NCBI GenBank assembly: GCA_902493335.1
Contig: CABUPJ010000009.1
Location: 11,687 to 75,686, forward strand
Length of the DNA stretch: 64,000 nt
Reading direction: 5' to 3'
From: an uncultured Porphyromonadaceae bacterium
GTDB lineage: Bacteria; Bacteroidota; Bacteroidia; Bacteroidales; Muribaculaceae
In this document: positions 15,247 through 22,395 of the stretch, piece by piece
Position numbering within the stretch: position 1 is the stretch's first letter
Layout: each line of letters starts with the position of its first letter
Made by a program: the position numbers and the translations under genes
The notes under the pieces: generated by a model
Database searches by the model: none
Seen by the model: the letters and a program-made list of their open reading frames with translations, nothing else
Told to the model about the DNA's origin: nothing

Positions 15247-15442
15247 AATAATGATCGTCAGACTTCAAGGGGTCGCCGGGGGCAAAAAACTCCTCGCTTT
15301 CGCTTCCAAACTCTACGACATGACGGTGGCGCCCATGATTGTTGTGATTGTGACGCACGGCTGTAACCAGTCTGATGACAAGCGCAGCCATAAACAAGGC
15401 TACGACAGCAAGCCATGTAAATAAAGGTGTATCCATAATCAT
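15230..15442 (-). CDS. Small single-span membrane protein with acidic tail
   Basis: 70 residues: a membrane segment (FTWLAVVALFMAALVIRLVT), a His/Asn-rich patch (HNHNNHGRHRH), then an acidic end (KSDDHYYDDYE). Two ATGs (15442, 15436). It overlaps the start of the exporter gene downstream, and a TAATTTTG box at 15467-15474 precedes it by about 25 bases. It may be an accessory subunit; the His patch could bind metal. Not a recognised family. Confidence 0.5.
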   Translation of the reverse strand: MIMDTPLFTWLAVVALFMAALVIRLVTAVRHNHNNHGRHRHVVEFGSESEEFFAPGDPLKSDDHYYDDYE

Positions 15443-15466
15443 TACAGTGTTTAAAATTCAACGCCG

Positions 15467-15474
15467 CAAAATTA
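15467..15474 (-). promoter_or_regulatory. -7 box (TAATTTTG) for the small membrane protein / exporter operon
   Basis: TAATTTTG on the minus strand, about 25 bases from the first ATG. No clear -33 element. Confidence 0.4.
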
Positions 15475-15573
15475 CTGTACACCCCGGGCTGCCGGAACTG
15501 TTTTCAATTGAAAGAAAAGATAGCGGCTATAGCCCCGTCACATCACAGACCTGCCGTCACGCACAATCCCCCG

Positions 15574-15807
15574 CTATCTTGCGCCTGACCTATACAGGAT
15601 AAGAGAATCGGAATATTCGGTTCCCGGCATTTTCAGTCCTTTAAGCCGACGGTCTGAGAGGCCCGAATGAGGATAAGGCTCACAACCCCGTAATTTCACC
15701 GAAACTCTTTTCTCGAGACTGCATGATGTCAGCGCCAGCAGAGATAATACCAAGACAAACGCGGTCAGCCCTGCGACCGCCATGATTGACAACAAACTCT
15801 TTTTCAT
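15574..15807 (-). CDS. Small lipoprotein
   Basis: 77 residues from the ATG at 15807. Lysines and a hydrophobic stretch (MKKSLLSIMAVAGLTAFVLV) lead to the lipobox LTSC, so residue ~29 would be lipidated. The mature part is short and basic, without known motifs. A TAATTTTG box 15 bases upstream (15823-15830) supports this start. It is divergent from the histidine kinase gene. Confidence 0.5.
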   Translation of the reverse strand: MKKSLLSIMAVAGLTAFVLVLSLLALTSCSLEKRVSVKLRGCEPYPHSGLSDRRLKGLKMPGTEYSDSLILYRSGAR

Positions 15808-15822
15808 ATCTTCTTTTTGTAG

Positions 15823-15830
15823 CAAAATTA
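15823..15830 (-). promoter_or_regulatory. -7 box (TAATTTTG) of the small lipoprotein gene
   Basis: TAATTTTG on the minus strand, 15 bases before the ATG at 15807. Confidence 0.45.
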
Positions 15831-15927
15831 AATGTTGGCAGCCCAAGACACCGCGCGACCGACCTTATTTAGTCTTAACTCCATCCTTATTTTGTCTTAA
15901 ATATTACCGCGCGAGACATATTTTCAG

Positions 15928-15935
15928 TATTTTTG
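15928..15935 (+). promoter_or_regulatory. -7 box (TATTTTTG) of the histidine kinase operon
   Basis: TATTTTTG five bases before the ATG at 15941, so the leader would be very short. No TTG at the right spacing. Confidence 0.45.
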
Positions 15936-15940
15936 CTCAC

Positions 15941-17347
15941 ATGAAGCATTTTAAAACCGTCTCCTCGACATTTATTATAGTTATTGCCGTCATTTTCTGC
16001 TGCAATGTCTATTATCTTGTCAGTTTGTACGGCTCAATCCGACGCACTGTCGAAAAAGACGTTATGTCGGCCATAGCCGACGCCGATCTCGACGAGTTAT
16101 GGGTCAGAGTCGAGTGCGCCGATGTGGAGACACGTGCTCAGGTTGAACCTGATCAGAATACCGGTCAGAACCATGACGGGACAGCTGATGCTTTGGAAAA
16201 CAGCCGGCCCATGGTGGCACAAAACTGTGTCAACGGCGAGACAGTCGCCGTAGAGACTCTCACACCGGATAAAAATCCCTCGTTCAACAATCTGTTTTCT
16301 CAGACATTAGGCCGTCAGTTTCATTCGATAATAGACTTTTATATCCCTGTCAACCTGAGCGTTCTCGACAGTATGATTACCGGGCGTCTCAACAATCGGT
16401 CTATATATCCCGGATTTGTCTCGACTGAAATTGTGGACGCATCAGACAATATAATACATGGCCCGCAATCGACGGCAGAAGGCAATTGCGATGTATTCAA
16501 GTATTGTTTCAATCCCGATAAAGGACAGTCATACCGCGTCAGCATGACACCTCTCACCCGGCACATCCTGACAGAAATGGCCGGCGTCATCGTGACAGTA
16601 TTTCTTCTGATGGCAGCTTTCGCCATGGCCTTCCTGTATCTCATCAACACTATCTCGCGGCTGCGCACAATCGAAGAGATGAAAGATGATTTTGTCAGCA
16701 ATATGACCCATGAACTCAAGACTCCCGTCGCCATCGCCTACTCGGCCAACGATGCGCTGCTTAATTACAAGGCAGACGATGACCCTGCGAAAAGAACGGC
16801 ATATCTCGAAATCGCCAACAGGCAACTGAAACGTCTCGGCGAACTCATCGAGAATATTCTCGCCATGAGCATGGAACGGCGCAAGACAATGCAACTGAAA
16901 TATGAACGCATAAACCTGCGGCCGTTTGTCGAGGAAATCGCCGCCGCACAGAGAATGCGAGGCGACAAAGAAATATCTGTCGAGGTCGATGTCGACGATA
17001 ATGCCGAAGTCGTTTCAGATAAAATTCATCTGGCCAATATACTGAACAATCTTATCGATAACGCCATAAAGTATTCTGGCGACAGTGTGACGATCGTCAT
17101 ACGGTGTGACCGAAGAAGCATATCCGTCACCGACAACGGCATCGGCATACCGTCACGGTCGCTTCCCTATCTGTTCGACAGATTCTACCGTGTGCCTCAC
17201 GGCAACCGTCAGGACGCACGCGGCTATGGCATAGGATTGTACTACGTAAAAAACATCCTCGACAAAATGGGATGGACCATCTCGGTCAGAAGCAAAGAAG
17301 GCGAAGGGTCGACATTTAATATAATTTTTTGCAAAGATGAAACATAA
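15941..17347 (+). CDS. Membrane sensor histidine kinase (RprX-like)
   Basis: 468 residues. Membrane segment 1 at about 7-27 (SSTFIIVIAVIFCCNVYYL) and segment 2 at about 208-232 (VIVTVFLLMAAFAMAFLYLI) enclose a ~180-residue periplasmic sensor. The HisKA domain has the phospho-acceptor in MTHELKTPVAIA. The ATPase domain shows the N box NNLIDNAIKYS, DNGIGIP, GYGIGLYYV and GEGSTFNI. It autophosphorylates and passes phosphate to the regulator encoded next, which overlaps it by 11 bases. The layout recalls RprX of Bacteroides; the stimulus is unknown. The ATG at 15941 places the first membrane helix at the N-terminus, and the longer frame upstream crosses the promoter. Confidence 0.93.
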   Translation: MKHFKTVSSTFIIVIAVIFCCNVYYLVSLYGSIRRTVEKDVMSAIADADLDELWVRVECADVETRAQVEPDQNTGQNHDGTADALENSRPMVAQNCVNGETVAVETLTPDKNPSFNNLFSQTLGRQFHSIIDFYIPVNLSVLDSMITGRLNNRSIYPGFVSTEIVDASDNIIHGPQSTAEGNCDVFKYCFNPDKGQSYRVSMTPLTRHILTEMAGVIVTVFLLMAAFAMAFLYLINTISRLRTIEEMKDDFVSNMTHELKTPVAIAYSANDALLNYKADDDPAKRTAYLEIANRQLKRLGELIENILAMSMERRKTMQLKYERINLRPFVEEIAAAQRMRGDKEISVEVDVDDNAEVVSDKIHLANILNNLIDNAIKYSGDSVTIVIRCDRRSISVTDNGIGIPSRSLPYLFDRFYRVPHGNRQDARGYGIGLYYVKNILDKMGWTISVRSKEGEGSTFNIIFCKDET

Positions 17348-18017
17348 GATACTGCTTGTTGAAGACGAGGCCGACCTCTCATTGATTGTGGCAGACACGC
17401 TGCGCGGACAAGGTTATGAAGTCATCACTGCCGCTGACGGCATTGACGGGCTGAACAAGTTCGCATCCGAGAGTGCCGACATCGTCGTGGCCGATGTGAT
17501 GATGCCGAGGATGGACGGCTTCTCGATGGCGCGCGGAATCAGGGAGCTGTCGCCCACTGTGCCATTGCTTTTCCTCACAGCCAAAAGCTCTGTCGAGGAT
17601 GTCGAAGAAGGCTTCGGTGCCGGAGCCGACGACTATATCAGGAAACCGTTTGAACTGCGCGAACTGACCGTAAGAATCAAGGCGCTCCTGCGACGACACG
17701 CCGACAGTCTGAATCCCGACACAAAATTTACGATAGGCAGATATACGTTTGATCTGGGCACTCAGACGCTGACGTTCGACGGTATCGAGACCGTGCTGTC
17801 ATATTTCGAAGCCCGGATTCTTGAACACCTCGCGGCCAATACAGGCAAGACAGTCGATGCCGGCGAACTGATGCTCGCCGTATGGCGGCGCGACGACCCG
17901 AGCAACCGCAACTCACTCCACGGATATATCCACAAACTGCGCCGCGCCCTGCGCCACGACCCCGCAGTCTCGATTATAAACCAACGCGGTTTCGGCTACA
18001 TGCTGACAGTCAGATAA
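17337..18017 (+). CDS. OmpR-family response regulator (RprY-like)
   Basis: 226 residues. Receiver domain: acidic pocket VEDEAD, phospho-acceptor Asp in VVADVMMPRMDG, T in FLTAKSS, and the conserved lysine in DDYIRKPFELREL. A winged-helix DNA-binding domain follows (LSYFEARILEHLAANTGKTV ... RNSLHGYIHKLRRAL, ending GFGYML). It pairs with the kinase encoded by the overlapping upstream gene. Target genes are not evident here. Confidence 0.95.
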   Translation: MKHKILLVEDEADLSLIVADTLRGQGYEVITAADGIDGLNKFASESADIVVADVMMPRMDGFSMARGIRELSPTVPLLFLTAKSSVEDVEEGFGAGADDYIRKPFELRELTVRIKALLRRHADSLNPDTKFTIGRYTFDLGTQTLTFDGIETVLSYFEARILEHLAANTGKTVDAGELMLAVWRRDDPSNRNSLHGYIHKLRRALRHDPAVSIINQRGFGYMLTVR

Positions 18018-18055
18018 GCCTTCAGCCCAATATCCGCTTAAGCATTCCATTATAT

Positions 18056-18086
18056 TTTGTCGGTCTGATTTAATTTATTATCTTTG
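18056..18086 (+). promoter_or_regulatory. Promoter of the DUF262/ATPase operon (TTTG-N19-TATCTTTG)
   Basis: TTTG at 18056-18059, 19 bases, TATCTTTG at 18079-18086; leader about 12 bases to the ATG at 18103. It makes the operon independent of the two-component genes before it. Confidence 0.8.
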
Positions 18087-18102
18087 CGTTAAAGTATTAG
18101 CA

Positions 18103-19170
18103 ATGACTGACTACAGAGACATCCGAGAGCCTTTCGACCCGTCAATGATAGAGGTTGAAATCAAAAACTTCACCATTAATACCTTAGTAGAAATGATGAA
18201 GAACAATGTCATTGATCTGGCTCCGGAATTCCAAAGAAACGGAGATATCTGGCCCGACGAGAAAAAGAGCCGGCTCATCGAGTCTCTGATTTTAGGCCTG
18301 CCACTGCCGAGCTTCTATTTCAGTTATGACTCCGTTTCAAAAAAATGGATTGTAATCGACGGACTGCAAAGGCTCGGTGCCCTAAAAGCTTTCATGATAG
18401 ACAAGAAACTCGCATTAAAAGGTCTTGACTTTCTGGGGGAATATTATGACAAATGGAGATACGATGACTTTTCGTTTACCGACCAGCTGAACATGGGCAT
18501 GCTGACGGTCACGGCAAACGTCATAAAAGGCAACACACCGGCGAACGTAAAGTATATCCTTTTTCAACGCATCAATTCAGCAGGCACGCCGCTTAACCCT
18601 CAGGAAATACGCAATGCCCTGAATCAAGGCACCGCAAGCAAGTTTCTGACTGAACTTGCCGCTTATCCATTGTTTAAAAAGATGGTGCGGGTCGACTCAA
18701 AAAGGATGACCGATTGTGAGTATGCGCTCAGATTCATCGCCTTCAGCAGAGGCTGTTACGGTGAATACCGTAATAAAATGGATGTGTTTCTCAACGATCA
18801 GATGGCAATACTCAACCATGCAGACTATGCAACGCTTGACGTCATAAGAAAAGATTTTGTCGAATGTCTCGCCCTTTGGGATCGTGTACTGGGTGACCTT
18901 GCGTTCAAAAACCCTACCTTACCCGGCAAAGGCGTATCGAAGGCCTTGTTCGACATGCTCATGACGGTTGCGTCGAAAATGCTGTCACATGAAAAAAACG
19001 CACTTGCCGAAAACGCTGAATTTTTCAAGACAAACTACATCCGACTGTTCAACGACCGCGAGTTTACCGACCTGCTGTCAAGCGGCACAAGTAAAATCGC
19101 TAAAATCAATCGTCGCAACGACATACTGGAATCCGCTATATACAGCGCTATCAACGGCAGACTTATATGA
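18103..19170 (+). CDS. DUF262-domain protein (ParB-like/GmrS-type), defence-operon gene 1
   Basis: 355 residues. The N-terminal ~170 residues match DUF262: LAPEFQRNGDIWPDEKKSRL, then IESLILGLPLPSFYFSY, then the nucleotide-site motif VIDGLQRLGAL and VKYILFQRINSAGTPLN with QEIRNAL. DUF262 belongs to the ParB/Srx-like nucleotide-hydrolase group seen in type IV restriction (GmrSD) and other phage-defence proteins. The C-terminal ~180 residues are helical without a recognised nuclease domain. Its stop overlaps the next ATG by four bases (ATGA). Family firm; the defence role is inferred from context. Confidence 0.85.
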   Translation: MTDYRDIREPFDPSMIEVEIKNFTINTLVEMMKNNVIDLAPEFQRNGDIWPDEKKSRLIESLILGLPLPSFYFSYDSVSKKWIVIDGLQRLGALKAFMIDKKLALKGLDFLGEYYDKWRYDDFSFTDQLNMGMLTVTANVIKGNTPANVKYILFQRINSAGTPLNPQEIRNALNQGTASKFLTELAAYPLFKKMVRVDSKRMTDCEYALRFIAFSRGCYGEYRNKMDVFLNDQMAILNHADYATLDVIRKDFVECLALWDRVLGDLAFKNPTLPGKGVSKALFDMLMTVASKMLSHEKNALAENAEFFKTNYIRLFNDREFTDLLSSGTSKIAKINRRNDILESAIYSAINGRLI

Positions 19171-20318
19171 TTAAGAATTACAATCTTCATAATTTCAAGA
19201 TTCACGACAACACAAACCTTGAACTCGGCAGAATTACCCTGCTGACAGGTGTGAACGGCATGGGCAAATCATCCGTAATCCAATCGATGCTGATGCTCCG
19301 CGAATCTTTTATTAAACGCGATCTACCTGATAATCTGAACTTACGCGGTGATTCATTTTACGTCGGAATGTCATCAAGCATTGTAAACTGGAATCCAACC
19401 GACGATGCAAAACATCTCGTCATCGAATTCACTGCAACAGATGATGACGAAAAGAATGTAGACAAATGCCGCTTCTCGTTCAATTATCTCGCACCCGATA
19501 AAACCTATCTCGAAAGTAATCCCGACGACACGTCATACGATGCCGCCCGGCTGAAATCAATATCACTTTTCAACAAAGACTTCCAGTATCTGAGTGCTTT
19601 CAGATACGGCCCGATGGAAGACTATCAGTCAGATGAAATATATGTCGATCAAAACCGTCAGATTTCAAAATCACGGGGTCGAGGAGAATACGGCATATAT
19701 TTTCTTGAAAAATTCGGTAGTGAAAATATTCCTATTCCACAACTCAACTATAACCCGGAAACAGAAACCGACCTGTCTCTTAAACGTCAGGTAGAACTGT
19801 GGATGAATGAAATCGCTGAGGGGACAAGTCTTAAGATTGACCAGACCGGCAATCAATATAAATTGAAACTTGCGTTCAGACGTCAGGGAAAATCACCTTT
19901 TTGGGTCGATGCCCTGAATACCGGTTTCGGCATTTCATATACGTTGTCGCTGCTCACTGCCATCCTATCTTCAAAACCGGGCGCACTGATTTTGTTAGAG
20001 AACCCCGAGGCTCATATCCACCCTGCCGCACAGGCCGGTTTGATGCGGCTGATTTCTTTAGCCGCCGCCTACGGTGTACAGTTTATAATCGAGACCCACA
20101 GCGACCATATCGTCAACGGAGCTCTCGTAGGGCTGAAGAGAGAAATACTTCCGGCAGACAGCGTCAGCATCTATTTCTTTGAAAGAGATACCGACTCCTA
20201 CAATGCCCTCCCCACTAAAATGGAAATTTCAGAAGAATGCCGTATCACCAACGGACCTGACGGCTTCTTCACACAGTTACAGTCAGATATGGAAGTACTA
20301 TTCGGATTCAGAAACTGA
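19167..20318 (+). CDS. SMC/OLD-type AAA ATPase (DUF3696-like), defence-operon gene 2
   Basis: 383 residues. It begins with the ABC/SMC-like ATPase pattern: LHNFKIHDNTNLELGRITLL, then Walker A TGVNGMGKSS. Near residue 270 there is FGISYTLSLLTAILSSKPGA, then Walker B LILLENPEAHIHPAAQ and the His-containing switch IIETHSDHIVNG. The C-terminal ~60 residues fit DUF3696. There is no TOPRIM domain, so it is not an OLD nuclease. The ATG overlaps gene 1's stop and its own TGA overlaps the next ATG by one base. DUF3696 ATPases paired with DUF262 proteins are known as predicted defence modules. Confidence 0.85.
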   Translation: MIKNYNLHNFKIHDNTNLELGRITLLTGVNGMGKSSVIQSMLMLRESFIKRDLPDNLNLRGDSFYVGMSSSIVNWNPTDDAKHLVIEFTATDDDEKNVDKCRFSFNYLAPDKTYLESNPDDTSYDAARLKSISLFNKDFQYLSAFRYGPMEDYQSDEIYVDQNRQISKSRGRGEYGIYFLEKFGSENIPIPQLNYNPETETDLSLKRQVELWMNEIAEGTSLKIDQTGNQYKLKLAFRRQGKSPFWVDALNTGFGISYTLSLLTAILSSKPGALILLENPEAHIHPAAQAGLMRLISLAAAYGVQFIIETHSDHIVNGALVGLKREILPADSVSIYFFERDTDSYNALPTKMEISEECRITNGPDGFFTQLQSDMEVLFGFRN

Positions 20319-21109
20319 TGGCAAACAGACTTTTTCTTGCGTTGCCGACAGAAGCGGCATTGTCGCAGCTTTCAAAAGATGATCTTCTCGCTTTGGCCAA
20401 TCAGCTTATCGACGCCCTGAATATGATTGACCACGAGGACTACAAGGGGTACTTCGACAAAGACAACTTAAGACACTTCTATCAGTTTGCCACAGCGATT
20501 GACCGTAATCTTGGGGTAATGTTGCTTGCAGCAATAGAGCCATGGCTTGATTACAGATCACAGGCCAATGCTAAATCTAACCGTAACTACGTAGCCAATG
20601 GAATCCCGGCGGCTGGCTCACTTCTGGCCTCTTACCTTGACAATATCACCGGCTCGCTTTTCTTGATTCTGGAACCTGCCACGTCAAAACCATCACCTGT
20701 ATCAGTCACTGAAAACAACCACTTATTGTTCAAAATAATACCCGCTGTTATAGAAGAAAAATTTCTTTACAATTGGTTTGTTTCCAATCGTATTCCGCAG
20801 CGGCAACTCGACAAGGATTATAAAAAGCACTCAAAATTCCGTGAACACATGGGCAAAAAAGGCGATATTATATCGCCGTGGACTTATGCTGATGCCGAGG
20901 CAATAGAACTGCTCAGGCACGCTGTTTATTCAAAAAGCGTCAAACGTCTGATACTCCATCACAAAAAAGATAAAAAGATACTCGTCTTCTTCAACGAAAA
21001 TTTAACCGAACCTACCTATCACGCATATCAGATTTACGAAAAGGACTCATCAGAGCTATCAAAATTTTCTAATGCATCTATCAAGAAAATGAAAAAAGTT
21101 CCTTACTGA
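20318..21109 (+). CDS. Unknown third protein of the DUF262/ATPase operon (candidate effector)
   Basis: 263 residues, soluble, no signal peptide and no motif I recognise. The N-terminal half is helical (QLSKDDLLALANQLIDALNM; ATAIDRNLGVMLLAAIEPWL). The middle has NGIPAAGSLLASYLDNITGS with IIPAVIEEKFLYNWFVSNRI. The C-terminal part is lysine-rich, with alternating strands. It is translationally coupled to the ATPase (TGATG) and ends the operon before a terminator-bounded gap. In such operons the third gene is often the toxic effector or a specificity factor; that is inference. Confidence 0.7.
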   Translation: MANRLFLALPTEAALSQLSKDDLLALANQLIDALNMIDHEDYKGYFDKDNLRHFYQFATAIDRNLGVMLLAAIEPWLDYRSQANAKSNRNYVANGIPAAGSLLASYLDNITGSLFLILEPATSKPSPVSVTENNHLLFKIIPAVIEEKFLYNWFVSNRIPQRQLDKDYKKHSKFREHMGKKGDIISPWTYADAEAIELLRHAVYSKSVKRLILHHKKDKKILVFFNENLTEPTYHAYQIYEKDSSELSKFSNASIKKMKKVPY

Positions 21110-21231
21110 ATATAATACCCAACGATTTGGGTTTCAGTATTAATAATATCCTCCAATAAATTTCAACACACCGTCAATCCTTGCGGGAGTGTATTGTCAT
21201 ACGGGAACTCCGGACTGAAGTGCGGGGCAAC

Positions 21232-21266
21232 AAAAAACCTCGGCTCTTGTGAGAACCGAGGTTTTT
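21232..21266. terminator. Bidirectional terminator between the defence operon and tRNA-Met
   Basis: AAAAAACCTCGG (21232-21243) pairs with CCGAGGTTTTT (21256-21266) around a ~12-base loop. T-runs on both strands serve the operon from the left and the tRNA from the right. The remainder of 21110-21231 shows nothing. Confidence 0.8.
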
Positions 21267-21272
21267 GCGGTG

Positions 21273-21346
21273 TAGCGGGACCGAGAATTGAACTCGGGAC
21301 CTCCGGGTTATGAATCCGACGCTCTAACCAACTGAGCTATCCCGCC
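21273..21346 (-). tRNA. tRNA-Met (anticodon CAT; elongator or lysidine-Ile2 type)
   Basis: Minus strand: acceptor GGCGGGA with TCCCGCT, D-arm GCTCAGTTGGTTAGAGC, anticodon loop TTCATAA with CAT (plus-strand 21310-21312), T-arm GAGTTCAATTCTC, discriminator A. CCA is not encoded. G1 is opposite T72, so it is not an initiator type. Elongator Met and Ile2 (CAT modified to lysidine) cannot be separated with certainty by eye. Confidence 0.9.
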
Positions 21347-21357
21347 TTTTGCGAGTG

Positions 21358-21389
21358 CAAAGTTAAGGTCTTTTTCTTAATTATGCAAA
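21358..21389 (-). promoter_or_regulatory. tRNA-Met promoter (TTTG-N20-TAACTTTG)
   Basis: TTTG (21389-21386), 20 bases, TAACTTTG (21365-21358). The 20-base stretch from the -7 box to the tRNA's first G is identical to that at tRNA-Gln. The predicted leader is only a few bases. Confidence 0.85.
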
Positions 21390-21493
21390 ATAATCGGCCT
21401 GTTTTTTAAAACAAAAATTCAGACGCAAATTTTAACACATCTAAAATTGCAGTCACTCACTGTTTTAGTAATACAACCGGCTTTTATAGACAT

Positions 21494-21501
21494 TAATTTT
21501 G
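21494..21501 (+). promoter_or_regulatory. -7 box (TAATTTTG) of the amidase gene
   Basis: TAATTTTG with 25 bases to the ATG at 21527; no clear -33 element. Confidence 0.4.
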
Positions 21502-21526
21502 CAGCCGAACCAATTAATCCAATGCT

Positions 21527-21934
21527 ATGAGACAAATCACTGAAATCATCGTGCATTGCACGGCAACACGTGACGGCGTCGATATCGGCGCGTCTGAAAT
21601 CGACCGCTATCACCGCAAACGGGGCTTCAACTCGATAGGCTATCACTATGTAGTCAGACTCGACGGCCGTATCGAGAAAGGCAGAGACGAAACCACATCG
21701 GGGGCACATTGCCTCGGCCACAACATGAAGTCTGTCGGCGTAGCCTATGTCGGAGGCCTCGACGCCAAAGGCAATCCGAAAGACACGCGCACGGACGCCC
21801 AGAAACGCTCTATGCTGTCGCTGCTTACCGATTTGCGCCGACGCTATCCCGGGGCGAAAATCTACGGCCATCGCGATTTCGCCGCCAAAGGCTGCCCTTG
21901 TTTCGACGCAACCAAAGAGTATGCCCACCTATGA
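21527..21934 (+). CDS. N-acetylmuramoyl-L-alanine amidase (T7-lysozyme/PGRP type)
   Basis: 135 residues, the whole being one Amidase_2 domain. It cuts the amide bond between MurNAc and L-Ala in peptidoglycan. Zinc ligands of the T7-lysozyme fold are visible: H in IIVHCTATRDG, H in IYGHRDFAAKG, and C in CPCFDA. The active-site tyrosine region is SIGYHYVVRLDGRIEKGR. No signal peptide, as in phage endolysins. It overlaps the next gene (ATGA), whose product has a membrane anchor, which looks like a prophage lysis pair. Similar solitary amidases are frequent in Bacteroidales genomes. Confidence 0.92.
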   Translation: MRQITEIIVHCTATRDGVDIGASEIDRYHRKRGFNSIGYHYVVRLDGRIEKGRDETTSGAHCLGHNMKSVGVAYVGGLDAKGNPKDTRTDAQKRSMLSLLTDLRRRYPGAKIYGHRDFAAKGCPCFDATKEYAHL

Positions 21935-22395
21935 AAGCACTCCTGATTACAACCATCGCAGCCGTCATTCTGACATGTCAGGGCTGCCACAGCCACAAGG
22001 AAAGCGCTGTCAGAGAAGATAAAAGGCTTGACCGCTATGAAACTAAACATCTTGGCGACAGCCTCGCTATCGAAAGTCAATACTCCCTGACCGGCGCAAT
22101 CGAGATAGACTCGCCCGTAATGATAATCGCCCGTTGGCCCGACGACAAGAGCGAAATAAAGTTCATCACCGTCAGCGGGCGCCAATTGAGAGCAACTGTC
22201 AGCAGCGGCAGAACGGCATCGGTCACAGAAGTCAGCGAAAGCCTCGACTCGCTGGCGACGTCGGCTCAAACCGTCGTATCGTCTGAGGTCAGCAGGCGCG
22301 ACAGCACTCTGCCTTATCTCATCATCGCCGCAGGGGCGACGCTCCTGCTCGCTTTCACTGCCCTATCATGGCGAGGAAAGCGTCTTCGTCTATGA
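21931..22395 (+). CDS. Membrane/lipoprotein-like partner of the amidase (spanin- or holin-like?)
   Basis: 154 residues. An N-terminal hydrophobic segment with cysteines (LLITTIAAVILTCQGCHSHK) suggests a signal sequence with a non-canonical lipobox. A charged middle follows (REDKRLDRYETKHL; later SESLDSLATSAQTVVSSE), then a C-terminal membrane helix (LPYLIIAAGATLLLAFTAL) and a basic tail. The start ATG overlaps the amidase stop. Two membrane anchors around a soluble, partly coiled middle and the amidase neighbour suggest a lysis accessory protein, but I know no such family. Its last 41 bases overlap the end of ligA on the other strand. Confidence 0.6.
   Translation: MKALLITTIAAVILTCQGCHSHKESAVREDKRLDRYETKHLGDSLAIESQYSLTGAIEIDSPVMIIARWPDDKSEIKFITVSGRQLRATVSSGRTASVTEVSESLDSLATSAQTVVSSEVSRRDSTLPYLIIAAGATLLLAFTALSWRGKRLRL

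Noticed and set aside
15941..18017. Naming the two-component pair rprX/rprY outright
   Set aside because: The arrangement fits, but many Bacteroidales OmpR-type pairs look alike and the sensor domain cannot be matched by eye.
20318..21109. TOPRIM or HEPN domain in the third gene of the DUF262 operon
   Set aside because: I looked for the E...DxD and R-x4-H signatures and did not find convincing ones, so no effector class is assigned.
21273..22395. A complete prophage or integrative element at tRNA-Met
   Set aside because: Only the amidase and its partner are phage-like; there is no integrase, terminase or structural gene, and ligA follows at once.
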